Assembly: GCA_025363025.1 (NCBI GenBank)
Contig: JANYEO010000268.1
Location: 1 to 10,717, forward strand
Length of the DNA: 10,717 nucleotides
Source of the DNA: Opitutia bacterium
Lineage (GTDB): Bacteria; Verrucomicrobiota; Verrucomicrobiia; Opitutales; JANYEO01
Direction of reading: 5' to 3'
Position 1 is the first letter of the stretch. The number at the start of each line of letters is the position of its first letter. The notes beneath the pieces were generated by a model. It was not told the DNA's origin. It saw nothing but the letters and a program-made list of their open reading frames with translations, and made no database searches. Positions 1 to 6,801 of this stretch are shown here, piece by piece. Both the position numbers and the translations under genes were made by a program.

Positions 1-1
1 A

Positions 2-136
2 ACTAGATTTACTATAAATAGCATGGGTAGGTATTTAAAGCAAAAGGCGAGCGACCTACCCCTAAGTCACCCGCCCCAAGTATTGCTACTTTGTCTTTTG
101 CTTAGTACCCCATACTCCACAAGAGAGGTTGAGTAA
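2..136 (+). CDS. Possible 3' end of an unidentified gene entering from the left edge
   Basis: Reading from base 2, this frame stays open for 44 codons to a TAA at 134-136, while the other two plus-strand frames hit stops within the first few codons. The end of the translation reads ...LLLCLLLSTPYSTREVE, and I recognise no family in it. A strong hairpin terminator begins at the stop codon, which is what one expects at the end of a gene converging on glgP. Against this, 44 codons can stay open by chance. The stretch also carries two strong inverted repeats (25-61 and 38-103), so it may be a structured RNA rather than coding. An internal ATG at 23 would give only a 37-residue peptide. The sequence left of the window would decide. 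Confidence 0.3.
   Translation, partial: TRFTINSMGRYLKQKASDLPLSHPPQVLLLCLLLSTPYSTREVE
25..103 (+). other. Two interlocking inverted repeats (pseudoknot-like fold)
   Basis: GGGTAGGT (25-32) pairs perfectly with ACCTACCC (54-61). AAGCAAAAG (38-46), inside that loop, pairs perfectly with CTTTTGCTT (95-103), outside it. This crossing order is the topology of an H-type pseudoknot. A nested alternative also exists, in which ATGGGTA (23-29) pairs with TACCCCAT (106-113) with one bulged C, enclosing the second stem. A terminator follows at 136-170, so the whole could be the 3' part of a small structured RNA. I do not recognise tmRNA, RNase P, SRP or 6S signatures in it. The pairing is visible in the sequence; that it is a functional RNA is inference. 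Confidence 0.35.
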
Positions 137-170
137 ATAAAACACCGTAATTAATGTAGGGTGTTTTATT
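136..170. terminator. Bidirectional intrinsic terminator downstream of glgP
   Basis: AATAAAACACC (136-146) and GGTGTTTTATT (160-170) form a perfect 11-bp stem around a 13-nt loop. The stem has a GC-containing core (CACC/GGTG) flanked by A-rich and T-rich arms, so a U-rich 3' side exists when it is read from either strand. It lies 77 bases past the glgP stop on the minus strand, and directly after the TAA of the left-edge open frame on the plus strand. This position suits two convergent transcripts sharing one terminator. The 13-nt loop is larger than typical. Confidence 0.7.
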
Positions 171-246
171 GATTGGCAAGTTTAAAATTCAGAATTTAAT
201 GAATTTTGTTTCAAAAATACTTGGCCGAGGCTGTAATCAGTTTGTT

Positions 247-2781
247 TTAGCTACTAAACCCAGGTGAATGGGGTACAGACAGGGCTGGTAAGTCCCAAAT
301 CTGCGTTGCATATTCTTGAATAGTGCGGTCGCTGGAAAAGCGGCCCATGCGGGCGGTATTCAGGATAGCCATTTTTGCCCAGTGAGAGCGGTTTCGGTAG
401 GCAGCCTCCAGTGCTGCTTGGCTTGCGCAATAAGCCTCGTAGTCAGCAAGGACAAGGAAGGGGTCTCCCCAGTCTAAGAGGCTGTGGGTAATAGAGGCGA
501 GGGCTCCAGGCTCTCCTGGGGTAAAATAGTCGGAGGTTAGCCAATCTAGGACCCCTTTGAGCTCTTCATTTTGGAAGTAAATCTCACGCGGACTGTATCC
601 ACTGGCTAAGCGAGCTTCAACCTCATCCACCGTCATCCCGAAAATAAAGATATTCTCCTGACCTACTGCTTCAAGGATTTCTACATTGGCGCCATCCAGG
701 GTGCCAATGGTGAGGGCCCCATTTAAGGAGAGCTTCATATTGCCTGTGCCCGATGCTTCTTTGCCTGCAGTTGAAATTTGTTCGGAAACATCTGCTGCAG
801 GGATGATATGCTCTGCAAGCGTCACTCCATAGTTAGGGAGGAAGGCAATTTTAATTTTACCCCCAATGCGCGGATCGTTATTAATTTTTAAAGCGGCACT
901 GTTGATGGCCCGAATGATTGTTTTTGCCAGTTCGTATCCAGGGGCTGCTTTAGCCGCAAAAATGAATACACGAGGCGTAATATCCAGATTGGGGTTATGT
1001 AATAGGCGTCGATATAGGGTTAAGATGTGCAGTAAGTTTAAATGTTGGCGTTTATATTCGTGCAAGCGTTTGATTTGGACATCAAAGATTGCCTCAGGGT
1101 CTACTGTTACATGGCACAGGTCCTGGATGTGCTTTGAGAGGTCGATTTTATTGGCCCGTTTGATGGACATAAATCGCTCTTGAAAGGTGAGGTCTTCCGC
1201 GAAAGGCTCAAGCCCTTTGAGTAGCAGGAGGTTCGTGCGCCAGTTTTCGCCAATCGTTTCATCTATAAGTTCTGAAAGGCGAGGGTTGCAGCCGGAGAGC
1301 CAGCGGCGAGGGGTAATACCGTTTGTTTTATTGTTAAAACGTTCTGGGTAAAGCGCGTTAAAGTCTGCAAATAAATGTTTTTTGAGGAGGTCTGTGTGTA
1401 AGGCCGCAACACCGTTGACTGAGTGGCTGCCTACAACAGCTAAGTGGGCCATACGAACCATTTTTGGGCTTCCTTCTTCGATTATAGATAGGGCACTTTT
1501 TTTCGAACCATCCCCTGGCCATTGGATTTCCACCTCTTTTTCTAAGAAACGGCGATTAATTTCGAAGATAATTTGTAAGTGCCGCGGTAGTACTTTTTGA
1601 AAGAGCGGTACACTCCAACGCTCCAAGGCTTCAGGTAGTAGCGTATGATTGGTGTAGCCAAAGACTTTTTGACACAGAGGCCAGGCTTTTTCCCATTCCA
1701 TGCGCTCTTCATCTACCAAAAGCCGCATGAGTTCGGCAATGGCGATAGAGGGGTGGGTGTCATTCAGTTGAATGGCCGTTTTGTCAGGAAAGCTATTCCA
1801 ATTGTCGTACCGTTTTTTATAACGGCGCATAATATCTTGGAGGGAGCATGCAACAAAGAAGTATTGCTGTACCAATCTCAACTCTTTGCCATTCTCTGTT
1901 TTATCATTAGGGTAGAGGACCTTAGAGATCGTTTCACTCATCGCTTTTTCCCGCACGGCCTCGATGTACCCTCCTTGGTTAAAGGTATGGAAGTCGAATT
2001 CATGAGAAGAGCGGGATTCCCAAAGCCTTAGGAAATTAACAGTCCGGCAATTGTAGCCAACAATAGGGATATCCCAAGGAACGCCAACGACCGTTTTAGT
2101 ATCAATCCACATCGGCTTCCAGTCGCCTTTATCATCAAAGTGATCGCCTACACGTCCATAAAGGCGCACATGCACGGCATATTCAGGACGGACGAGCTGC
2201 CAGGGGTTGCCAAATTTAAGCCAATTATCCGGGTGTTCTACTTGGTGCCCGTTGATAAATTCCTGCATAAACAGGCCAAATTCGTAGTGGATGCCGTATC
2301 CAATTGCCGGGTATTCTTGGGTTGCGAGAGAGTCTAAAAAACAAGCAGCTAAGCGGCCTAAGCCCCCATTACCGAGGCCCATATCCGTCTCTTCATCGCA
2401 GATAGATTGATAGTCTACTCCAATATTTTTTAGAGCGAGGGTAACGGGTTCCAATAAATGCGCATTGCGGACATTATTATCCAAGAGCCGGCCCATTAAA
2501 TATTCGAGCGATAGGTAATGTAAGCGCTTTGCCTTGGCTTCATTTTGCGCCTGCATGGTGAGGAGGTACCGTTCCAGTACCCGGTCGCGAACGGCCATAC
2601 AGGTGCACAACCACCAGTCCCGTGGGCGCGCAGTCTTGGGGTTGCGGGCCAGGGTAAATTTTAAATGGTTTAAGATCGATTCTTGTACGCCGCTTGCTGT
2701 GGCCTCGATATTAAATTTAAAAGGAGGCGGGGTCTGGATGGGGCGGGTAGAACGATTAGGGCGTTCGGGAGTCAGGGGCAT
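247..2781 (-). CDS. glgP: Glycogen/alpha-glucan phosphorylase
   Basis: This cytoplasmic enzyme uses phosphate to release glucose 1-phosphate from the non-reducing ends of glycogen or maltodextrin, with pyridoxal phosphate as cofactor. The 844-residue length matches the GT35 phosphorylase family (about 800-850). Recognisable blocks include the glycine-rich GNGGLGRLAACFLDSLAT near 137-153, NDTHP near 340-344, RFNNKTNGITPRRWL near 481-495, and the PLP site EASGTGNMKLSLNGALTIG near 675-693, with K683 as the Schiff-base lysine. A proline-rich N-terminal stretch of about 25 residues precedes the conserved fold. The start is the ATG at 2779-2781; an AGGG lies only one base upstream of it, too close for a normal Shine-Dalgarno. 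No other glycogen gene is nearby. The gene lies 99 bases after mutL on the same strand, so the two may be co-transcribed. Confidence 0.97.
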   Translation of the reverse strand: MPLTPERPNRSTRPIQTPPPFKFNIEATASGVQESILNHLKFTLARNPKTARPRDWWLCTCMAVRDRVLERYLLTMQAQNEAKAKRLHYLSLEYLMGRLLDNNVRNAHLLEPVTLALKNIGVDYQSICDEETDMGLGNGGLGRLAACFLDSLATQEYPAIGYGIHYEFGLFMQEFINGHQVEHPDNWLKFGNPWQLVRPEYAVHVRLYGRVGDHFDDKGDWKPMWIDTKTVVGVPWDIPIVGYNCRTVNFLRLWESRSSHEFDFHTFNQGGYIEAVREKAMSETISKVLYPNDKTENGKELRLVQQYFFVACSLQDIMRRYKKRYDNWNSFPDKTAIQLNDTHPSIAIAELMRLLVDEERMEWEKAWPLCQKVFGYTNHTLLPEALERWSVPLFQKVLPRHLQIIFEINRRFLEKEVEIQWPGDGSKKSALSIIEEGSPKMVRMAHLAVVGSHSVNGVAALHTDLLKKHLFADFNALYPERFNNKTNGITPRRWLSGCNPRLSELIDETIGENWRTNLLLLKGLEPFAEDLTFQERFMSIKRANKIDLSKHIQDLCHVTVDPEAIFDVQIKRLHEYKRQHLNLLHILTLYRRLLHNPNLDITPRVFIFAAKAAPGYELAKTIIRAINSAALKINNDPRIGGKIKIAFLPNYGVTLAEHIIPAADVSEQISTAGKEASGTGNMKLSLNGALTIGTLDGANVEILEAVGQENIFIFGMTVDEVEARLASGYSPREIYFQNEELKGVLDWLTSDYFTPGEPGALASITHSLLDWGDPFLVLADYEAYCASQAALEAAYRNRSHWAKMAILNTARMGRFSSDRTIQEYATQIWDLPALSVPHSPGFSS

Positions 2782-2880
2782 GCCCTATTTAATCATTTTT
2801 TTGGCTTATTGAAAAGGTTAACTTCTAGAATGAGTTTATTGAGGCTGATGCAGAATGCATTTCTTTTGAGTTTTTGCACG

Positions 2881-4740
2881 TTATTTAGGTAATCGTCGCT
2901 GCACTTCTGATAATGAGAGCTCAAAATACGTTGGGTGGCCTTTAGGGCAAACAAGCGGCTTGTTTGTTTGAAATAGTTGATGGATGAGGGCAAGGATTGC
3001 CTCTTCAGCTTCAGCTGTTGTTGCTTTGACGATAGAGTCTGCATATGCCCCTGCCAAGGTTTCGATAAAATGGGCCTGGGTGTCGCTTGTACTACGTTTC
3101 GTTTCGTGGAGGGCCCCCAGGGTATCGTTAATGAAAGTTGCAGCCTTTTCAGGGGAGAAGAGGCTTGGGATGCCTGTGAGAGTTAAAGCTTGATGGTTTT
3201 TTTCTTCAAAAACGAAACCTTGCGCTTCAAAGAAGGGCCGTGCTTCGTTTAAGCGAGCCCTTGCCGCCGGGGCTAAGTCTAAAGCAATCGGCATTAAGAG
3301 TGATTGAGATTTTGCGTCGCTGAGGCTTTCTTTTTTTAGCGCATTTTCGTAAGCAACGCGGGCTCTTGCTCGCCTACGGTTAAGGAGTATCAGGCCTGAG
3401 GGGGACATAAGCACGCTGTAAGGCTGTTCCCAGTGGCATAAAAGGCGCCAGCCGGGCAGTATATCTTTGCTCGCTACTGTTTTGACTGGGCCTGTGAGGG
3501 TTAAGGCCGGGGTGTATTTGGGCGTTAGTTTACTCGTATGCGCTGGGGCGATTGTAGGGGTATAATAGGGGGGGAGGTCCGGTTCTTTAAATACAGTCTT
3601 TGAAAGGGGCTGATGGATAGAAAAAGGGGCTTCGGGAGTGGTTGCCCCTAGGGTGGGTGCATGCAGGCTAGGCAGAAAGGGAAAGGCCGTGGATGTATGT
3701 TTGTTGTCCCCCGTTACCTCCATGGGTTTGAGTCCCCCCAGAGCTTCTTCTAACCGCGCTTGAATCGCACTTAATACGGCACTGCGGACCTTGACTTCAT
3801 CCCGAAAGCGGACTTCTTGCTTCGTGGGGTGGACGTTGACGTCAATGGCAGCTGGGTCGATATCTATAAAAATAAACACAGCAGGGTAACGACCGGGCGG
3901 GATGAAGGTGCGGTAGGCATCAATAATGCCTTGGTTAAGCAAACGGCTCGTTATTGGGCGGTTGTTAACTAGGGTGGCCAATTCTTCCCGGCTAGCCCTA
4001 CTCAGCCCGGGGCGTCCTATAAGGCCCCATAGTTTAAGGCCACTTGCTTCAACCAGGGGTAAGTCAATAAAATCAACGGAGGCACTGGCTCCATAAATAG
4101 CTTCGAAGCGTTCACGCAAGGTTTTACAGGGGGCAGACTTAAAGAGTATGCGCGCATTTTCTTTAAGGATAAACCCGACCGTTGGGTAGGTGAGGGCATA
4201 AAGCCTCACGAGTTGTACAATATGCGCTGCCTCAGTTGCATCTGTTTTTAAAAATTTCCGACGGGCGGGTACCGGGTGGAAGAGGTGCCGTACCTCAATA
4301 CGTGTCCCTACGGCTTTCCCGCAAGGTCGCTCGTGCAAAAGCTTGCCGGCATCGATGCTAATTTCCCAGCCTTGGAGAGCTTCTTCAATTTTAGTTGAGA
4401 GGGAGAACTCTGCCACACTGGCAATGGAGGGCAATGCTTCTCCGCGAAAGCCAAAGGTGTTTAAGCTGAGTAGGTCTTGTGCGGTACGTAGTTTGCTTGT
4501 TGCATGCCGCTCTAAGGATAAGCGGGCATCTTCTAAGGTCATTCCATATCCATTATCTTCAACGCGGATGTAAGTTTTCCCGCCTTGTTGAAATTCGACC
4601 TCAATGCGGGTGGCTCCTGCGTCGAGGCTGTTTTCAACTAATTCTTTAACAACCGCAGCAGGGCGTTCCACCACTTCTCCTGCTGCGATTTGGTTCGCGA
4701 TAATGGCGGAGAGTTTTTCAATTTTTGGACGTGCATGCAT
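2881..4740 (-). CDS. mutL: DNA mismatch repair protein MutL
   Basis: MutL is the GHKL ATPase that links MutS mismatch recognition to downstream strand removal. The 619-residue protein shows every N-terminal ATPase motif: ENSLDAGA (36-43, with E36 as the likely general base and N37 for Mg), DNG (62-64), RHATSK (78-83) and GFRGEAL (97-103). The transducer segment VNNRPITSRLLNQGI (258-272) and DVNVHPTKQEVRF (300-312) follow. A proline- and threonine-rich linker covers about 340-430, then the dimerisation domain. The C-terminus keeps a CPKGHPT motif (598-604), equivalent to CPHGRPT. The endonuclease motif DQHA(x)2E(x)4E is degenerate: the aligned segment is NRRRARARVAYE (454-465), with Asp replaced by Asn and the first Glu by Ala. 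This predicts an ATPase-proficient MutL lacking the nicking activity. The start ATG at 4738-4740 has no visible Shine-Dalgarno. Confidence 0.96.
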   Translation of the reverse strand: MHARPKIEKLSAIIANQIAAGEVVERPAAVVKELVENSLDAGATRIEVEFQQGGKTYIRVEDNGYGMTLEDARLSLERHATSKLRTAQDLLSLNTFGFRGEALPSIASVAEFSLSTKIEEALQGWEISIDAGKLLHERPCGKAVGTRIEVRHLFHPVPARRKFLKTDATEAAHIVQLVRLYALTYPTVGFILKENARILFKSAPCKTLRERFEAIYGASASVDFIDLPLVEASGLKLWGLIGRPGLSRASREELATLVNNRPITSRLLNQGIIDAYRTFIPPGRYPAVFIFIDIDPAAIDVNVHPTKQEVRFRDEVKVRSAVLSAIQARLEEALGGLKPMEVTGDNKHTSTAFPFLPSLHAPTLGATTPEAPFSIHQPLSKTVFKEPDLPPYYTPTIAPAHTSKLTPKYTPALTLTGPVKTVASKDILPGWRLLCHWEQPYSVLMSPSGLILLNRRRARARVAYENALKKESLSDAKSQSLLMPIALDLAPAARARLNEARPFFEAQGFVFEEKNHQALTLTGIPSLFSPEKAATFINDTLGALHETKRSTSDTQAHFIETLAGAYADSIVKATTAEAEEAILALIHQLFQTNKPLVCPKGHPTYFELSLSEVQRRLPK

Positions 4741-4901
4741 TATGCTTAGATAATTTGCCTTTTTAGGCCAAAAACCGAGTCTTAATATTCAAGTATTTAG
4801 TGTTCAGAAATTGCGCTTTAGGGCTCGTTTTTATTTGAGAACTGATAAATCCTGCAAGGCAGACCCTTTGTGATAAGCCTTTTTTAAATTTATCTGGATC
4901 C
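4741..4901. promoter_or_regulatory. Divergent intergenic spacer between mutL and the DUF255 gene
   Basis: This 161-base AT-rich spacer separates the divergent starts of mutL (minus) and the DUF255 gene (plus), so it should hold promoters for both. I could not settle on a convincing -35/-10 pair for either. A small dyad at 4757-4768 (GCCT, four T, AGGC), next to the near-palindrome TTTTTAGGCCAAAAA, lies about 17-33 bases upstream of the mutL start and could be an operator or a 5'-UTR hairpin. No tRNA or small gene is visible. Confidence 0.35.
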
Positions 4902-6701
4902 ATGCCCAACCTTTTATCGTCAGAAAAAAGCCTCTATTTGACAGACCATGCAGATAATCCTGTTAACTGGTACCCGTGGGGGGAGGCTGCCTGGGAAAAA
5001 GCATGGGTGGAGGATAAACCCGTTATCGTTTCGATTGGCTATTCGAGCTGCCATTGGTGCCATGTTATGGCTCGGGAGTCTTTTGAAAATGCTTATATTG
5101 CAGATTTAATGAATCGGCATTTTATTTGTATTAAAGTCGATAAAGAGGAGCATCCTGAGGTAGATGCGGTGTACATGGAGGCCGTTCAGATGATTACAGG
5201 CAGAGGAGGTTGGCCCCTTAATGTGTTTTGTTTGCCGGATCGCCGGCCTTTTTTTGGAGGCACTTATTTTCCACCTGAGGATAAGGGGCATGGGCTGATT
5301 CCCTGGCCTCAACTGTTAATGCGCATTGCAGATCATTATAAGCGCGCGCAGGCAGAGCTTGCGGAAAATGCAGAAGCCATTGTGCATAATTTAGCGCACT
5401 TAAATACCCCAGAAGGCCTTAATACGCCGTGGAATGCGGCAGATCTGTTGGGTATCGCCACTCGCCTGGCTGCAGCGCATGATGATATTTATGGGGGGTT
5501 TGGCGGTGCGCCGAAATTTCCGTGTGGGATGTTGCTGGAGTTCTTACTCGCCGCTACTGCATTACCAGAAGGGGAGAAGCTTTTGCCGCGGGTAAAAGCT
5601 ATTTTTGAAAAAAGCTTAACGGCTATGGCCCAAGGAGGCCTGTACGATCAGCTAGGGGGTGGCTTTATGCGCTATGCGGTAGATCGCGCGTGGAAGGTGC
5701 CGCATTTTGAGAAAATGCTTTATGATAACGCACTTCTTTTGCGTGTGTATGCGAAGGGTTACTCATTAACGCAAAATCCATTATTTAAGGCCACTATCGA
5801 AGAAACTTTTGCTTGGTTAAATACAACGATGAAAGGGCCGTTGAATCTTTTTTATACGGCTCAAGATGCAGAAACTGCTCACGGAGAGGGGGCCGTATAT
5901 AAGTGGACGCTAGAGGAGGTTATTGCGATTTTAGGTCAAGAAGACGGGGCGTATTTTGCCAGAGTATATGGGATTGTTGATACGGCCGAAAATCAAGAAG
6001 GCAGTCTACCTGTATTCAGTGGTACGTGGGCCGATCGTCTCGCTTTAGCCCCTGCATGTACCCAGTTAAAAGGCGTCAGAGATACACGCCCTCAGCCCGC
6101 TGTTGATAAAAAAGCCCTTCTTTTTTGGAATGCGCTCTTAGTCTCAGGATTGACAGAGGCGGGGGTTGCTGTAGGCGATACAGCTTATTTAAACGCTGCA
6201 CGTCAGCTTCTGGATGGGTTGCTAGCAGTTTTTGAGAGGTCGAGTGTTTTGTATAGCGTCGCTTATGAAGGAGTTCCTCAAAAGCAGGCTGGGCTTGTAG
6301 ATTACGCCGCTCTGGCTGAAGCTTGTTTAGCCGTAGCTAGTGGCCTTAAAGTTACTGGGGTAGGGGAATTTGTAGTATATGTAGAACAGGCAGAACGCTT
6401 GATTCAAGTATTGCTCACTCAGTTTAAAGACTCCAGTGGGGTAGGGTATTTTGATACGTCCTTAAATGAAGCAGCGGTACTCGTCCATCGCAAGTCATGG
6501 CTGGATAATGCCATTCCATCTGGGCATTCCATTCTTTTAGGAGTGTTTAGTAGCCTTCATATTTTGACTGGAAAGCAGCAGTATGCACAAGCAGCTTTGG
6601 AGCTTCGTCAGGCCTATGGCGGGCTTATGAAAAATGCCCCCAGTGGTATAGCTTACGCACTGAGAGCATTGGCAGACCGCTGCATAATATCTGTCTTTTG
6701 A
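4902..6701 (+). CDS. DUF255/YyaL-type thioredoxin-domain protein, C-terminally short
   Basis: The protein belongs to the family that includes bacterial YyaL and mammalian SPATA20: an N-terminal thioredoxin-like domain joined to an (alpha/alpha)6-barrel-like region resembling glycan-processing enzymes. Its biochemical role is not settled. The N-terminus shows the hallmark DHADNPVNWYPWGEAAWEKA (about 15-34), the redox-type motif CHWC (50-53), KVDKEEHPEVDAVYM (78-92), RGGWPLNVF (101-109) and FFGGTYFPPE (117-126). The barrel region shows FGGAPKFP (200-207), QGGLYDQLGGGFMRYAVDR (244-262), PHFEKMLYDNALL (267-279), FYTAQDAE (317-324) and AIPSG (537-541). Family members are usually about 650-700 residues. 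This one stops at 599, its stop codon lying inside a palindromic element, so roughly the last 60-90 residues seem to be missing. It is the only plus-strand gene among its complete neighbours. Start ATG at 4902; a GGA lies only 3 bases upstream. Confidence 0.93.
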   Translation: MPNLLSSEKSLYLTDHADNPVNWYPWGEAAWEKAWVEDKPVIVSIGYSSCHWCHVMARESFENAYIADLMNRHFICIKVDKEEHPEVDAVYMEAVQMITGRGGWPLNVFCLPDRRPFFGGTYFPPEDKGHGLIPWPQLLMRIADHYKRAQAELAENAEAIVHNLAHLNTPEGLNTPWNAADLLGIATRLAAAHDDIYGGFGGAPKFPCGMLLEFLLAATALPEGEKLLPRVKAIFEKSLTAMAQGGLYDQLGGGFMRYAVDRAWKVPHFEKMLYDNALLLRVYAKGYSLTQNPLFKATIEETFAWLNTTMKGPLNLFYTAQDAETAHGEGAVYKWTLEEVIAILGQEDGAYFARVYGIVDTAENQEGSLPVFSGTWADRLALAPACTQLKGVRDTRPQPAVDKKALLFWNALLVSGLTEAGVAVGDTAYLNAARQLLDGLLAVFERSSVLYSVAYEGVPQKQAGLVDYAALAEACLAVASGLKVTGVGEFVVYVEQAERLIQVLLTQFKDSSGVGYFDTSLNEAAVLVHRKSWLDNAIPSGHSILLGVFSSLHILTGKQQYAQAALELRQAYGGLMKNAPSGIAYALRALADRCIISVF

Positions 6702-6801
6702 ATTTTTGGTCGGTTGTCGCTCTCCCTGTACTAGCGTACACTCGTCGCTCCGTCCTACAAATTCTTCAAAATCCAAGCATTAGAGCAGCGGTCTAATGCT
6801 T
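6665..6801. repeat. Long imperfect palindrome, repeat-element-like
   Basis: Nested arms share one centre near 6733. AGCATT (6665-6670) pairs with AATGCT (6795-6800). AGACCGCTGC (6674-6683) pairs with GCAGCGGTCT (6785-6794). TTTTGAA (6696-6702) pairs with TTCAAAA (6765-6771), with GAATTT (6700-6705) and AAATTC (6759-6764) as an overlapping alternative. At the centre, TGTAC (6727-6731) pairs with GTACA (6736-6740) around TAGC. The two halves also carry a direct repeat, GTCGCTC (6716-6722 and 6744-6750). The element begins inside the DUF255 reading frame, supplies its TGA, and ends at the clpX stop codon. Its size and structure resemble dispersed palindromic elements such as REP/MITE-type repeats or the Rickettsia palindromic elements. 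That it is repeated elsewhere in this genome cannot be seen from this window. Confidence 0.65.
6775..6801 (-). terminator. Hairpin at the clpX stop codon, probable terminator
   Basis: AAGCATTAGA (6775-6784) and TCTAATGCTT (6792-6801) form a perfect 10-bp stem around a 7-nt loop. The stem overlaps two bases of the clpX stop codon (6800-6802). Read on the minus strand it is followed by GGATTTTG, only a short T run, so intrinsic termination may be weak. The hairpin is the right end of the larger palindrome and competes with that fold. Confidence 0.45.

Noticed and set aside
184..207. AAAATTC/GAATTTT hairpin between the terminator and glgP
   Set aside because: It is a 7-bp stem with a single G-C pair and a 10-nt loop, weak and expected by chance in AT-rich spacer. 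It may at most help 3'-end formation of glgP.
1645..2031. Plus-strand open frame (128 codons) antisense to glgP
   Set aside because: It lies wholly inside a fully conserved glycogen phosphorylase frame and shows no family features or start signals.
2782..2880. Gap between mutL and glgP examined for a promoter, small RNA or tRNA
   Set aside because: Only a short ATGCA-GAA-TGCAT dyad and AT-rich sequence are seen. There is no convincing -35/-10 pair, tRNA fold or terminator.
2793..3044. Minus-strand open frame of 83 codons overlapping the mutL 3' end and the mutL-glgP gap
   Set aside because: It overlaps the conserved MutL C-terminus (CPKGHPT region) in another frame, is Lys/Gln/Ser-rich and has no recognisable domain.
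4868..4896. Possible promoter for the DUF255 gene: TTGTGA, 17 bases, TATCTG
   Set aside because: The -10 match is poor, and transcription would begin almost at the ATG. It is not strong enough to call.
6537..6776. Minus-strand open frame of 79 codons crossing the palindrome and the DUF255 3' end
   Set aside because: It is antisense to a well-supported gene, has no recognisable family, and its first part is just the repeat-like element read backwards.
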